DNA of 64,000 bases from Klebsiella sp. WP3-W18-ESBL-02 (lineage in GTDB: Bacteria > Pseudomonadota > Gammaproteobacteria > Enterobacterales > Enterobacteriaceae). A program made the translations under genes and the position numbers. Positions 17,974 to 26,233 of the stretch are shown piece after piece. Below the pieces are notes generated by a model. It was not told where the DNA came from. It made no database searches and worked only from the letters and a program-made list of their open reading frames with translations. The number at the start of each line of letters is the position of its first letter. Position 1 is the first letter of the stretch. The DNA lies in contig NZ_AP021972.1 in the NCBI RefSeq assembly GCF_014168815.1, positions 310,001-374,000 of the forward strand, in the 5' to 3' direction.

Positions 17974-19290
17974 TTACAGGGATTCGTGACGCGTTTCGTG
18001 CGTCAACAGCAGTGCGATTAAGGTCAGTGCCGCCATGGCGGCCAGATACACACCCACGTAGAACAATCCGTAGTTGCTTTGCAGCCAGGCCGCGATATAC
18101 GGTGCCACGGATGCGCCCAGAATAGACGACACGTTGTAGGAGAAGGAGGCTCCGGTATAACGGACTTCTGTCGGGAACAGCTCCGGCAGCAGCGCCCCCA
18201 TAGGACCAAAGGTCAGACCCATCAGGCTCAAGCCCACCAGCAGATACAGCATAATCAGCGCCGGATTACCGGAGCCCAGCAGCGGCTGGAAGAGGCACAG
18301 GGCAAAGAGGATGATCAGGCTGGTGATGACGATCATGCTTGGGCGACGGCCAAATCGGTCCGCCAGCAGGCCTGCAATCGGTACCATCACGCCAAAACCA
18401 ATCACCGCCAGCATCAGCATCCACAGAACTTCGTTACGCGGCAGCCCCAGACCGTTCGGTGCGGCAGCCGTACTGTAGGTCATTGAATAGACGGTCATAA
18501 TATAGAACAGCGTATAGGTCGCCAGCATGATGAAGGTGCCGAGTACGGTCACGCGGACATGTTTGCTGAGCAGCGTGCCCATCGGCACTTTGACCTGTTT
18601 CCCGGCGGCGGCCACTTTGGCAAACACCGGCGTTTCGTGCAGCGATACGCGTACGTACAGGCCGATGAGCACCAGCACCGCAGAGAAGATAAACGGCACG
18701 CGCCAGCCCCAGGACATGAACTGCTCGTCGGTCAGCAGCCATGAAAGCAGCAGGAAGGTCCCGTTGGCGAAGAAGAAGCCGATTGGCGCACCCAGTTGAG
18801 GGAATGAGCCGTATAGTGCGCGCTTACGCGCCGGGGCATTTTCGGTGGCCAGCAGCGCCGCGCCGCCCCATTCACCGCCCAGCCCCAGGCCCTGACCAAA
18901 ACGCGCCAGCGCCAGCAGTACCGGTGCCAGGATGCCGATGGTTTCATAACTCGGCAGCAGGCCGATCGCCACGGTTGAAATGCCCATGGTCAGCAGCGAG
19001 GCAACCAGCGTGACTTTACGCCCCACGCGATCGCCGAAATGGCCGAATAGCGCGGAGCCAATAGGGCGAGCGACGAAGGCGATAGCGAACGTTGCCAGCG
19101 ATTGCAGCGTTGCCGCCGTCGGATCGCCCTGCGGGAAGAAGATATGGGGGAATACGATTACCGCTGCGGTAGCGTAGATATAGAAGTCGAAGAACTCAAT
19201 GGCAGTGCCGATGAGTGAAGCGACGACGACCTTATTACGCGAGTTAACCGGTACGGTGGCCTGTTCGTTGTCGAGTGTTGTGCTGGTCAT
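17974..19290 (-). CDS. yhjE: MFS metabolite:proton symporter YhjE
   Basis: A 438-residue, 12-helix major facilitator of the metabolite:H+ symporter (ProP/ShiA) type, close to E. coli YhjE (440). The loop 2-3 signature GDRVGRKVTL is near residue 90 and its second-half counterpart LADRFGRRPSM near 310. A large cytoplasmic loop separates helices 6 and 7. The substrate is unknown; relatives carry organic acids or osmolytes. yhjD lies upstream in the same direction, separated by 263 bases with its own hairpin, so yhjE probably has its own promoter. Confidence 0.92.
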   Translation of the reverse strand: MTSTTLDNEQATVPVNSRNKVVVASLIGTAIEFFDFYIYATAAVIVFPHIFFPQGDPTAATLQSLATFAIAFVARPIGSALFGHFGDRVGRKVTLVASLLTMGISTVAIGLLPSYETIGILAPVLLALARFGQGLGLGGEWGGAALLATENAPARKRALYGSFPQLGAPIGFFFANGTFLLLSWLLTDEQFMSWGWRVPFIFSAVLVLIGLYVRVSLHETPVFAKVAAAGKQVKVPMGTLLSKHVRVTVLGTFIMLATYTLFYIMTVYSMTYSTAAAPNGLGLPRNEVLWMLMLAVIGFGVMVPIAGLLADRFGRRPSMIVITSLIILFALCLFQPLLGSGNPALIMLYLLVGLSLMGLTFGPMGALLPELFPTEVRYTGASFSYNVSSILGASVAPYIAAWLQSNYGLFYVGVYLAAMAALTLIALLLTHETRHESL

Positions 19291-19520
19291 AGTGATTTCT
19301 AATATTTATAGCGAACGAAAGGCCATATTAGACATAGCAAAAGCGACATTTCAATCTGTAACAGGATTGTAAAATGGCGTATAACGGGCGAAAAAGTGGA
19401 TAATTTTTATACCGGGAATTTAGCATCCATGAAATGCTTCACATTTTTTATAACTTGGATGATAAAACTGGTTTTTGGTTAAATAAAAGTTACTAACTGG
19501 ATTTATATGCTAAAACGAAT

Positions 19521-19564
19521 CGCTGGACTGAAATTTTCAGCCCAGCGGCGCCGTTAACGCTGGG
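19521..19564. terminator. Overlapping alternative hairpins at the end of yhjD
   Basis: Two stems share the arm CCCAGCG (19541-19547). One pairs it with CGCTGGG (19558-19564), which overlaps the yhjD stop. The other is an almost perfect dyad at 19521-19547 (CGCTGG-A-CTGAAA / TTTCAG-C-CCAGCG, one-base loop). Only one can form at a time. Likely a terminator or 3'-end stabiliser for yhjD. Confidence 0.55.
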
Positions 19565-20516
19565 GTTTTCCCGGCATGCGCGGGTCGTCTTTGTATTCGG
19601 CGGTGGCAATCCATGCGGCGCAGAATAAGGTCAGGCGGGCGAAGAAGTAGAAGAAGGCCATCAGCCCCAGTACCGAGCCAAACGCCGCGCCGGAGGGGGA
19701 TTTCACCAGCGTCGGCAGCGTCCAGGTCATGATGATTTTAATCACCTCAAAGCCGATGGCGGCGATAAAGGTGCCGCGAAGCAGCGCTTTTTTTCGCGGC
19801 CGATGGCGCGGCAGACGCCAGAAAATCCAGAAGAACAGCAGGTAGTTGGCGAAAATAGAGATGGCCAGGCCAATCAGTCGCCAGGCAGGCTTAAGCCACT
19901 CGATGCTGTCGAGATACAGCGCAGAGATAATCATCTGCTGGGCGGATCCGGCGACGGAGGTAATCGACAGCGTGACGATCAGCGCAATCAGCAGACCAAT
20001 CAGCGAAATAAAGTCGCGCACGTATTTAAGCCAAATCGCTTCCTGATCCTGCGGCGTACGCTCCCAGACGTCGCGCGACTGCGCGCGGATAGCTTCGCGC
20101 AGGTTGCCCATCCAGTTAATGCCCGAATAAAGGGCAATGCCCAGCCCGACCAGCCCGACGGTTGTGCGCTGCTGTACGGCGGTGTTGATCGTGCTTTTTA
20201 ACGTAGCCGCCATCGTCGGATCGCTCACGTTGTTGAGGATCTTATCGAAGATATCCTGCAACAGCGTCGGGTGCGAGGCGAGGATAAAACCGGCAGCGGC
20301 AAACGACACCATCAGAATCGGAATCATCGATAGGAACGAGAAGTAGGTGATTGCCGCGCCAAACTGGTTGCCCATGCGGTCATTAAAGCGTTCGGCGGCG
20401 CGGAGCAGGTGGGCGATAACCGGGTTGCGCTGAACTTTTTGCGCCGTGCTGGTGACGGTATCCAGCGCTTTGCTGGCCTTTTGCTGTAGACGTTTGTCGT
20501 TGTTTTCCGACGTCAT
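19554..20516 (-). CDS. yhjD: Inner-membrane protein YhjD (YihY/virulence factor BrkB family)
   Basis: A 320-residue polytopic membrane protein of the YihY/BrkB family, matching E. coli YhjD (337). The match includes the GNQFGAAITYFSFLSMIP block near residue 50 and the C-terminus AEYKDDPRMPGK. About six membrane helices follow a basic cytoplasmic N-terminus. Biochemical function is unsettled; in E. coli a substitution in YhjD allows growth without Kdo in lipopolysaccharide, which led to proposals of a lipid transport role. The N-terminal region is about 17 residues shorter than in E. coli. It stands alone between a REP element and yhjE. Confidence 0.92.
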   Translation of the reverse strand: MTSENNDKRLQQKASKALDTVTSTAQKVQRNPVIAHLLRAAERFNDRMGNQFGAAITYFSFLSMIPILMVSFAAAGFILASHPTLLQDIFDKILNNVSDPTMAATLKSTINTAVQQRTTVGLVGLGIALYSGINWMGNLREAIRAQSRDVWERTPQDQEAIWLKYVRDFISLIGLLIALIVTLSITSVAGSAQQMIISALYLDSIEWLKPAWRLIGLAISIFANYLLFFWIFWRLPRHRPRKKALLRGTFIAAIGFEVIKIIMTWTLPTLVKSPSGAAFGSVLGLMAFFYFFARLTLFCAAWIATAEYKDDPRMPGKPQR

Positions 20517-20660
20517 CAGGAAGAATGTCCTTTTTATTGCGTTTACTTAAGTATAGAGGGTTCCCCGACGTCGGTGCGTGCACGGCTCGTTCGGCTCGCC
20601 TCGTTCGGCTCGCCTGGTGGCGCTTCGCTTATCATGCCTACGCTGGCGCATTACGGGGTT

Positions 20661-20696
20661 GTAGACCGGATAAGGCGTTTACGCCGCCATCCGGAA
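20661..20696. repeat. REP element
   Basis: Single REP palindrome following the enteric consensus (GTAGACCGGATAAGGCGTTT then ACGCCGCCATCCGG) in the gap between yhjC (stop at 20701) and the start of yhjD. A run of short direct repeats (GTTCGGCTCGCCT) precedes it at about 20588-20613. Confidence 0.85.
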
Positions 20697-20700
20697 AAGC

Positions 20701-21600
20701 TCAATCAACATAGTCTCGCAGCACCTCGGTTAACCATTCCATTAACAGATGTACCCGGCGCGACAAATTGCGGCGGTGCGGGTAGAGCAGCGATACGGGC
20801 ATTGGCTCTGCCCGATACTGCGGCAGTATCTCGATCAGCTTACCGCCGTGCAGCGCCTCGCGTACGCCGACGCGCGGTACCTGGATAATCCCCAGCCCCG
20901 CCAGGCAGGCGGCATGATAGGTCTCGGTGCTGTTCACCGTCAGTACGCCGCCGGTTTTGACCCACTGGCTGCCGTTATCTCTTGCCACTTCAAAGCCCTG
21001 CGGCCGCACGCCGAGATTTACCGCATAGTGTACCAGCGCATGGCTACTGAGATCTTCCAGTGATTCAGGATACCCGAAGCGGGCAAGGTACGACGGGCTG
21101 GCGCAGTTAATGACGGTGAGTTTTCCCAGCGGGCGGGCGATAAGCCCGGAGTCTTTCAGCGCTCCGACGCGCACCACGCAGTCAAAACCTTCACGGATGA
21201 CATCCACCAGGCGATCGCTGCTGCTGAGCTCCAGCTCAATGCCCGGATAGTGCTGTAAAAAATCTGGCAGCCGGGGGATGACGACATTGCGCGCAATGGC
21301 AACCGGCATATCCACCCGCAGACGTCCGCTAACGCTGCTGGGGTCGGTCTGGAACAGGCTGTCCAGCTCCTCCAGGTTGCTCAACAGATCTTTGGCGCGC
21401 TCAAAGTAGACCATACCGTCCTGGGTCAGCAGCACGCGCCGGGTGGTGCGGTGCAGCAGGCGGCTGCCCAGATGGTTTTCCAGCGCCTGAATCTGCCGCG
21501 ATACGCTACCTTTAGGAAGGCCCAGGGTCTCTGCCGCGCGTGAAAAACTCTCCAGCTCTGCCACGCGGATGAACAGCTGCACTGCGTGAATTTTATCCAT
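20701..21600 (-). CDS. yhjC: LysR-family regulator YhjC
   Basis: A 299-residue LysR regulator that aligns along its length with E. coli YhjC. It opens with MDKIHAVQLFIRVAELESFS, has the helix-turn-helix GLPKGSVSRQIQALENHLG at about residues 27-45, and an effector-binding domain with a two-lobed fold. Such regulators of the CrgA-like subgroup often act on a divergent gene. Here the neighbour, 119 bases away, is an SDR oxidoreductase not present beside yhjC in K-12, a likely target. In E. coli yhjC (rcdB) has been linked to csgD expression; whether that holds here is unknown. Confidence 0.88.
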   Translation of the reverse strand: MDKIHAVQLFIRVAELESFSRAAETLGLPKGSVSRQIQALENHLGSRLLHRTTRRVLLTQDGMVYFERAKDLLSNLEELDSLFQTDPSSVSGRLRVDMPVAIARNVVIPRLPDFLQHYPGIELELSSSDRLVDVIREGFDCVVRVGALKDSGLIARPLGKLTVINCASPSYLARFGYPESLEDLSSHALVHYAVNLGVRPQGFEVARDNGSQWVKTGGVLTVNSTETYHAACLAGLGIIQVPRVGVREALHGGKLIEILPQYRAEPMPVSLLYPHRRNLSRRVHLLMEWLTEVLRDYVD

Positions 21601-21719
21601 CAGGATGACCTATTGTTGTCGTAATTGAGACAGTGAAGCGCAATTTTGGGCATTTATTGTTTTTTTATCACCTAATAAGCTTGTTCTCAACGTACACACC
21701 ACCTGAAATGAGGTTTCCT

Positions 21720-22478
21720 ATGAACCAGCGTATTGCGATTGTGACCGGCGGCAGCCGCGGATTGGGAAAAAATGCGGTGCTGAAGCTCGCCGCACAGGGC
21801 ACGGATATTATTTTTACCTACCACAGCCAGCGCGATGCTGCGCTACAGGTCGTCGCCGAAGTGGAGCAAATGGGCGCGAAAGCGGCGGCATTACAGCTGA
21901 ACGTCAGCGATACCGCAGACTTTTCTCACTTTGCCCAACAGGTTAAAGAACAGCTCCGGCAGGTATGGGGACGCGAGACGTTTGATTATTTAGTGAACAA
22001 CGCCGGTATCGGCCTGTACGCCCCGTTTGCCGAGACGTCGGAAGCCATGTTTGATGAGTTGATGAACATCCACTTTAAGGGGCCGTTTTTCCTGACTCAG
22101 CAACTGCTACCGCTGATGGCCGACGGTGGGCGAATTCTTAACGTTTCGACCGGCCTGGCGCGCTTTGCTCTGCCGGGGTATGCGGCCTATGCGTCGATGA
22201 AAGGGGCGATGGAGGTACTGACTCGCTATCAGGCGAAAGAGTTGGGCGCGCGCGGAATCTCGGTGAACAGTATCGCGCCGGGCGCGATTGAAACCGACTT
22301 CGGCGGCGGGCGTCTGCGTGATAACGAAGAACTCAACAAATACGTCGCCTCGCAAACGGCGCTGGGACGCGCCGGTTTGCCGGATGATATTGGTGGTGCA
22401 ATTGCCGCGCTGTTGAGCGATAACCTACGCTGGATGACCGCGCAGCGGATTGAAGTTTCGGGCGGCATGTTCCTGTAA
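21720..22478 (+). CDS. SDR-family oxidoreductase
   Basis: A 252-residue classical short-chain dehydrogenase/reductase. It has the NAD(P)-binding motif TGGSRGLGKNA (residues 10-20), the structural NNAGIG near 95-100, a catalytic serine in NVSTGLA and the YAAYASMK active site near 156-163 (YxxxK). The Rossmann fold is complete and the C-terminus RIEVSGGMFL is typical. The substrate cannot be deduced. The ATG at 21720 has GAGG six bases upstream; the open frame from 21633 adds a region unlike the family. The gene is divergent from yhjC, which probably regulates it, and is an insertion relative to the E. coli yhjC-yhjB arrangement. Confidence 0.88.
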   Translation: MNQRIAIVTGGSRGLGKNAVLKLAAQGTDIIFTYHSQRDAALQVVAEVEQMGAKAAALQLNVSDTADFSHFAQQVKEQLRQVWGRETFDYLVNNAGIGLYAPFAETSEAMFDELMNIHFKGPFFLTQQLLPLMADGGRILNVSTGLARFALPGYAAYASMKGAMEVLTRYQAKELGARGISVNSIAPGAIETDFGGGRLRDNEELNKYVASQTALGRAGLPDDIGGAIAALLSDNLRWMTAQRIEVSGGMFL

Positions 22479-22826
22479 ACGGTCACAGGCCCTGTTATCG
22501 GGCTAGCTGAACGAATTGTGCTGAAATAAGTCTGAAACCGGATTTATTTCAGCCTCCGGCTTTTATTTGCCCGGCTACTCGCTATATTCCTCAAAATTAA
22601 TATTCATTCCTTGCCCTTGCCTTAATCTTTTCCTTAATTCAGATGTAATGAGCTATATGAATGTATGCTTGCAAAGCAAGGGTTGTAAGCATTCATAATC
22701 GTAATGTTTAGATTACTCAATATCTACGTAGAATGCCCCAGGCCAAACGGCGAGTTCTTATTTTATACCGCGAGGATTACTCTTTCGGCCAATAAGACGC
22801 GTTGATTTTTCTATGGGGAAAGCGTT
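22479..22826. other. Intergenic region upstream of yhjB, AT-rich with two dyads
   Basis: No gene seen. A hairpin follows the SDR gene: GCTGAAATAA (22520-22529) pairs with TTATTTCAGC (22544-22553), loop 14, a plausible terminator. Further on, ATGAATG (22657-22663) and CATTCAT (22690-22696) flank a small inner hairpin CTTGC-AAA-GCAAG, a possible regulator site for yhjB. The rest is AT-rich promoter-like DNA. Confidence 0.5.
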
Positions 22827-23453
22827 ATGCAGGTAGTCATGTTTGACAGGCAGTCAATATTTATTCATGGAATGAAAGTTAGCTTACAGGAACATATTCC
22901 GGGAATTGATATTTTCGCCGTCAGCCAGGCCGATGACCTGTGGCGGCAACTGCTGCAGAATCCGGATGCGCTGCTCATCCTTGACGGCGAGATGGACCAA
23001 GATTTCTGTCAGTGGCTGTTAAAAGAGAAGTTCCAGCAGTTTCCGGAATCGAAAGGCATCATCATTGTTAATGAATACCGCCAGGCATGGCTCAGCAATA
23101 TGCTGGCGTTGAATGTGCAGGCTATTATTCCGCGCGACGCCAGCGTGGAAGTGTTTGTGCAGACGATAAAAAGCGTGCTGCGCGGCTTAATTTGCCTGCC
23201 GGGCGACTGGCAGGTGAATGAAGAACAAACCCGGCAGGGGCTATATCATTTAAGCCAGCGCCAGCGGGAAATATTAATTTTGCTGGCGAACGGTGAAACC
23301 AATAAACAGATTAGCCGAACCCTGAATATCAGCGCCGGTACGGTAAAAGCGCATCTTGAGTCGCTATACCGCCGGCTGGATGTGAAAAACCGCACCCAGG
23401 CGGCGATGATGCTCAACCATTGTCAGGATTTACCACCGGGCTGTCTGGAATAA
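22827..23453 (+). CDS. yhjB: LuxR-family response-regulator-like protein YhjB
   Basis: A 208-residue regulator matching E. coli YhjB (200), starting MQVVMFDRQSIFIHGMK. The N-terminal receiver-like domain ends near residue 120. The C-terminal LuxR helix-turn-helix runs from LSQRQREILILLANGETNKQ (from about 142) to VKAHLESLYRRLDVKNRTQA. The receiver keeps an acidic LILDGEMD segment near residue 51, but whether it is phosphorylated is unclear, and no histidine kinase gene is nearby. The targets are unknown. Its 3' end overlaps the convergent lysozyme-like gene by 24 bases. Confidence 0.88.
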   Translation: MQVVMFDRQSIFIHGMKVSLQEHIPGIDIFAVSQADDLWRQLLQNPDALLILDGEMDQDFCQWLLKEKFQQFPESKGIIIVNEYRQAWLSNMLALNVQAIIPRDASVEVFVQTIKSVLRGLICLPGDWQVNEEQTRQGLYHLSQRQREILILLANGETNKQISRTLNISAGTVKAHLESLYRRLDVKNRTQAAMMLNHCQDLPPGCLE

Positions 23454-23873
23454 CACAGCTTCAGCCTGGCGCTGTACAGCCAGGCTGGTTTTCCGCTCGC
23501 CTTCTTGCTGCCAGGCTACCCGCGCCGCGTGAAAATCCCGTCGCTGGATAGCCTGTACGATGGCCGAACGCACGATGCCTTCTGGCCCGAGGCTGAAGGC
23601 CAGCGACAGCAGCGCATCGAACTGATGCTGCGCCAGCGGTGCGTCGATGCACTGGCAAAGCCGCTGCCGATAGGCTTCCACATCCTGCAGGAACAGCGCT
23701 TCGGCCTGCGAGCAGGTTAAGCGTGTGTCGAAACGCTCCTGGTCGCGAATAAGATGCCCGTAGCCGATCAGCCACATCCCTTCCGCGTCCCGATACTTTT
23801 CCAGCGAAAGCCCCTGAAAGCGCTTAATCAATGCCAGCCCCTGTGCGCTGGGCGTGGTGATGCCTGTGAACAT
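23430..23873 (-). CDS. T4-type lysozyme-fold protein (GH24-like), catalytic residues altered
   Basis: A 147-residue protein with the fold signature of phage T4-type lysozymes: FQGLSLEKYRDAEGMWLIGY at residues 19-38, GHLI, then a helical C-terminal domain with LLSLAFSLGPEGIVRSAIVQ. In T4 lysozyme the catalytic triad is Glu-Asp-Thr with spacings of 9 and 6. Here the same positions are Gln20, Asp29 and Leu35, so two of three are replaced. No signal peptide, holin or spanin gene was seen. The start has GAGGG five bases upstream. It lies 53 bases after the GNAT gene in the same direction and may be co-transcribed. It is either a domesticated non-hydrolytic muramidase-like protein or a decaying phage remnant. 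Confidence 0.8.
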   Translation of the reverse strand: MFTGITTPSAQGLALIKRFQGLSLEKYRDAEGMWLIGYGHLIRDQERFDTRLTCSQAEALFLQDVEAYRQRLCQCIDAPLAQHQFDALLSLAFSLGPEGIVRSAIVQAIQRRDFHAARVAWQQEGERKTSLAVQRQAEAVLFQTARW

Positions 23874-23926
23874 GAAGCCCTCTCTTCTGGTGAAGAAAGG
23901 AGTGTAAAAGAGTCGTGCGCCCCCGA

Positions 23927-24472
23927 CTATTGGCCGGATGACGGTGAACTATCATATTCGTGACTGAGTAGGCCAAACAGCCAGTCGTTGCGCCACTCAC
24001 CGGCAAGGAAATAGCTTTCTCGTAGCTCGCCCTCCAGACGGAAACCAAGCCTTTCCAGCGTGCGGCGGGAGGCGATATTGCCCGCCGTCACCGTGGCGGT
24101 CAGGCGGCGTATACCGCCCGTACTGAAAGCGAAATCGCACACCGCGCGCAGCGATTCGCTGCCGTAGCCTTTGCCCTGCGCGACCGGTGCAAATAAAAAG
24201 CCGACTTCTGCGCAGTCGACGTCGCGATGGATATAGCCGGTAATGCCCAGCGGCACGTTCTGCGCGTCGCGCACCAGCAGACACAGCCAGTGCGTATCGC
24301 CGGGGGACCAGTGGGGCAGTCGGGCGTCAAAGGCGGCGCGGATCTCCTGCTCGCGGCGATCGTCTGCCACGAAGCGCATCACCTGACGGTCCTGCTGCAG
24401 AGAGAGGAAGAAAGGCCAGTCGCTGTCGACAAGCGGAGTGCAGACTAATCGTTTCGTGGTGAGCGCGGTCAT
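23927..24472 (-). CDS. GNAT-family N-acetyltransferase (RimJ/RimL type)
   Basis: A 181-residue GNAT protein of the Acetyltransf_3 (RimJ/RimL) type. It starts with the family-like TKRLVCTPLVDSDWPFFLSL, has the acetyl-CoA-binding motif VAQGKGYGSESL near residue 95-106, and ends with NIASRRTLERLGFRLEGELR. Members acetylate protein N-termini, small molecules or antibiotics; nothing here fixes the substrate. It is upstream of, and in the same direction as, the lysozyme-like gene, and divergent from the HEPN-domain gene (136-base gap). Confidence 0.85.
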   Translation of the reverse strand: MTALTTKRLVCTPLVDSDWPFFLSLQQDRQVMRFVADDRREQEIRAAFDARLPHWSPGDTHWLCLLVRDAQNVPLGITGYIHRDVDCAEVGFLFAPVAQGKGYGSESLRAVCDFAFSTGGIRRLTATVTAGNIASRRTLERLGFRLEGELRESYFLAGEWRNDWLFGLLSHEYDSSPSSGQ

Positions 24473-24608
24473 AATTTCACATTCGCATGGAGGGGGCAGG
24501 ACTGCTAATTTGCCTGATTTGGTCTATGGTGTAACGACAAAAATAACAAAAAAACAACATATTAATCCAAAGGCGAAATGGCCTTGCTGTTGGTTAAGGA
24601 ACGTGAAG

Positions 24609-26201
24609 ATGTCGACGTCATCGCGTCAGGTTGCTCAGCACTTCGAACATTGCTTGAGCATCATTCGTCAGGCCTCCATTGAAATACTCACACTGCTTAA
24701 GCTTCGCGTGACGGAAGGCAAAGATCCCCGCTGGTTTCTGGAACAGTTAGACCAGGCACGGATGAACCTTGGCGGCTGGGGCGCGGTGGCCCGACAGCTG
24801 CGTATTAACGACAGCCAGCTGAGCGAATTTATGCTGCAACTTCGCCATCTGCAACAGGGCATTCCCTCCTACGAACACGGGCAGGGGGCCACGGAAAATC
24901 AGCTGATTGCCGCGCTGCGTTTTGTCGTGACGTTAGAGCACATCAAACGGCAGCAGCCGCTGCTGATGTATAACACGGGCTATGACGACGATGCCGAACA
25001 GCTTCAGGAACATGCGCTGCGCCAGATTCGTACTATCGAGCTGACGCTGCGCGGCCTGGTGGTTCAGGCCTGGCCCGACGAAGCGCATTTGCACAATGCG
25101 TTAAAGTCGCTGTTTGGCCCGCAGGCCTGCGCCCGCTGGTCCTCTCGTAGCCCGTCGGGCGAGAGCCTGGGCGGCATGACTTTCGGTGAGGTGGCGCTGC
25201 TGATTGTCGATAAAAAGGTGTTCTCTCGCCATTACGCCGCGCTGTTTAACTATGCGACGGCGCTGACTTTTCTGGTTGAGCAGCGCGTAACGCTGCATCT
25301 GTTTCTTGATGATATCCGCCGCATGCGCAATTCTGCGCTGGCCCGTCATTCGCTGAGTGAAATGGAATGCCTGCTGTTGGATCTTTATGCCCAGCAGATC
25401 ACCGCGCCGGTGCAGCGAGCCTATGAACAGGGGCGCATCCGCGTTAACCCGACAAGTTTAATGGCTGCCGGTGGCGGTGAGGTTCAGCAATTCTGGGCTC
25501 GGGCGCAGGACTACGTACACGCTTATGGGCCGGATACGCGGCCGATCCCAGACAGTATTGAGCGCGAGTTACACCAGCCGCGACGGCATTCTGATGTGCG
25601 TGAACGGATGATCGCGGTGACGCTGTGGTGTGCAGTGGGGGTCACGGTGCTGGGAATGACGCTGGGGGCGATTGGGTTGCTGACGGCGTTGCCGGAACCG
25701 GAGCCAACGCAGCCGCTAGCGGTCGCCAGCGCAGCGATCGTCGCCGAGCCGCTCGCAGCGGTCTCTCCTCGGGAAATACTGGCCCGCCGCGGTATTCTCT
25801 GGGACAGCAACGCCCTGCGTTCGGCTATCGATAGCAACAATATCGAAGTGGCCGAACTGTTTTTACGCGGCGGCATGAACTGGCAGGTGTCATGGAGCGA
25901 GCTGGCCATGTCCGCAGGGCACGAGACAGTGCTGAATTTGCTGCTGCGTTATCGGCGCCAGATGAATGAGCCGAAGCCGTGTCGACGCTTTATCAACACG
26001 CTGACCCACGAGCTGTCTCAGGGCGCGCCGCTGAATACGGTACGAAAATCCTATCTGCAGGCTTTTTGCACCACGCCGGCGGTAGTGGCCCGCCAGCGGC
26101 TGGCAGTGGATAACGCGCAGCGACGTAGCAAGGCGACGGGCGATGCCGAGAGTAAAAAATGGCTGAGGATACAGAAGGCGATTTACGAGGTCATTCGTTA
26201 A
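24609..26201 (+). CDS. HEPN-domain membrane protein with ankyrin-like C-terminus (STY4199-like)
   Basis: A 530-residue protein. The N-terminal two thirds is helical and contains a HEPN-type R-x(4-6)-H motif, RNSALARH at residues 240-247. One strong membrane helix follows (about 335-360), then a proline- and alanine-rich linker and a C-terminal segment resembling ankyrin repeats (NALRSAIDSNNIEVAELFLR near 401-420, then ELAMSAGHETVLNLLLRY). I recall the family name STY4199 HEPN-domain protein for Salmonella relatives; the match is from memory. HEPN domains are often RNases in toxin or defence systems, but activity here is unproven. The ATG at 24609 has AAGGAA upstream; the longer frame from 24438 overlaps the divergent GNAT gene. 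Confidence 0.75.
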   Translation: MSTSSRQVAQHFEHCLSIIRQASIEILTLLKLRVTEGKDPRWFLEQLDQARMNLGGWGAVARQLRINDSQLSEFMLQLRHLQQGIPSYEHGQGATENQLIAALRFVVTLEHIKRQQPLLMYNTGYDDDAEQLQEHALRQIRTIELTLRGLVVQAWPDEAHLHNALKSLFGPQACARWSSRSPSGESLGGMTFGEVALLIVDKKVFSRHYAALFNYATALTFLVEQRVTLHLFLDDIRRMRNSALARHSLSEMECLLLDLYAQQITAPVQRAYEQGRIRVNPTSLMAAGGGEVQQFWARAQDYVHAYGPDTRPIPDSIERELHQPRRHSDVRERMIAVTLWCAVGVTVLGMTLGAIGLLTALPEPEPTQPLAVASAAIVAEPLAAVSPREILARRGILWDSNALRSAIDSNNIEVAELFLRGGMNWQVSWSELAMSAGHETVLNLLLRYRRQMNEPKPCRRFINTLTHELSQGAPLNTVRKSYLQAFCTTPAVVARQRLAVDNAQRRSKATGDAESKKWLRIQKAIYEVIR

Positions 26202-26206
26202 CCGGA

Positions 26207-26229
26207 GTTACGCGACGTCGTCGCGTAAC
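26207..26229. terminator. Hairpin between the convergent HEPN and bestrophin genes
   Basis: Perfect 10-bp stem GTTACGCGAC (26207-26216) with GTCGCGTAAC (26220-26229), 3-base loop, five bases after the HEPN-gene stop and just before the convergent bestrophin stop. There is no clear T run. Confidence 0.6.
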
Positions 26230-26233
26230 GCAC

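Noticed and set aside
20588..20613. Short GTTCGGCTCGCCT direct repeats as a CRISPR-like or attachment site
   Set aside because: Only two adjoining copies and no spacers; better explained as a local duplication beside a REP element.
23430..23873. Prophage remnant around the lysozyme-like gene
   Set aside because: No integrase, holin, spanin, tail gene or attachment-site repeat is visible on either side, so only a single domesticated gene is supported.
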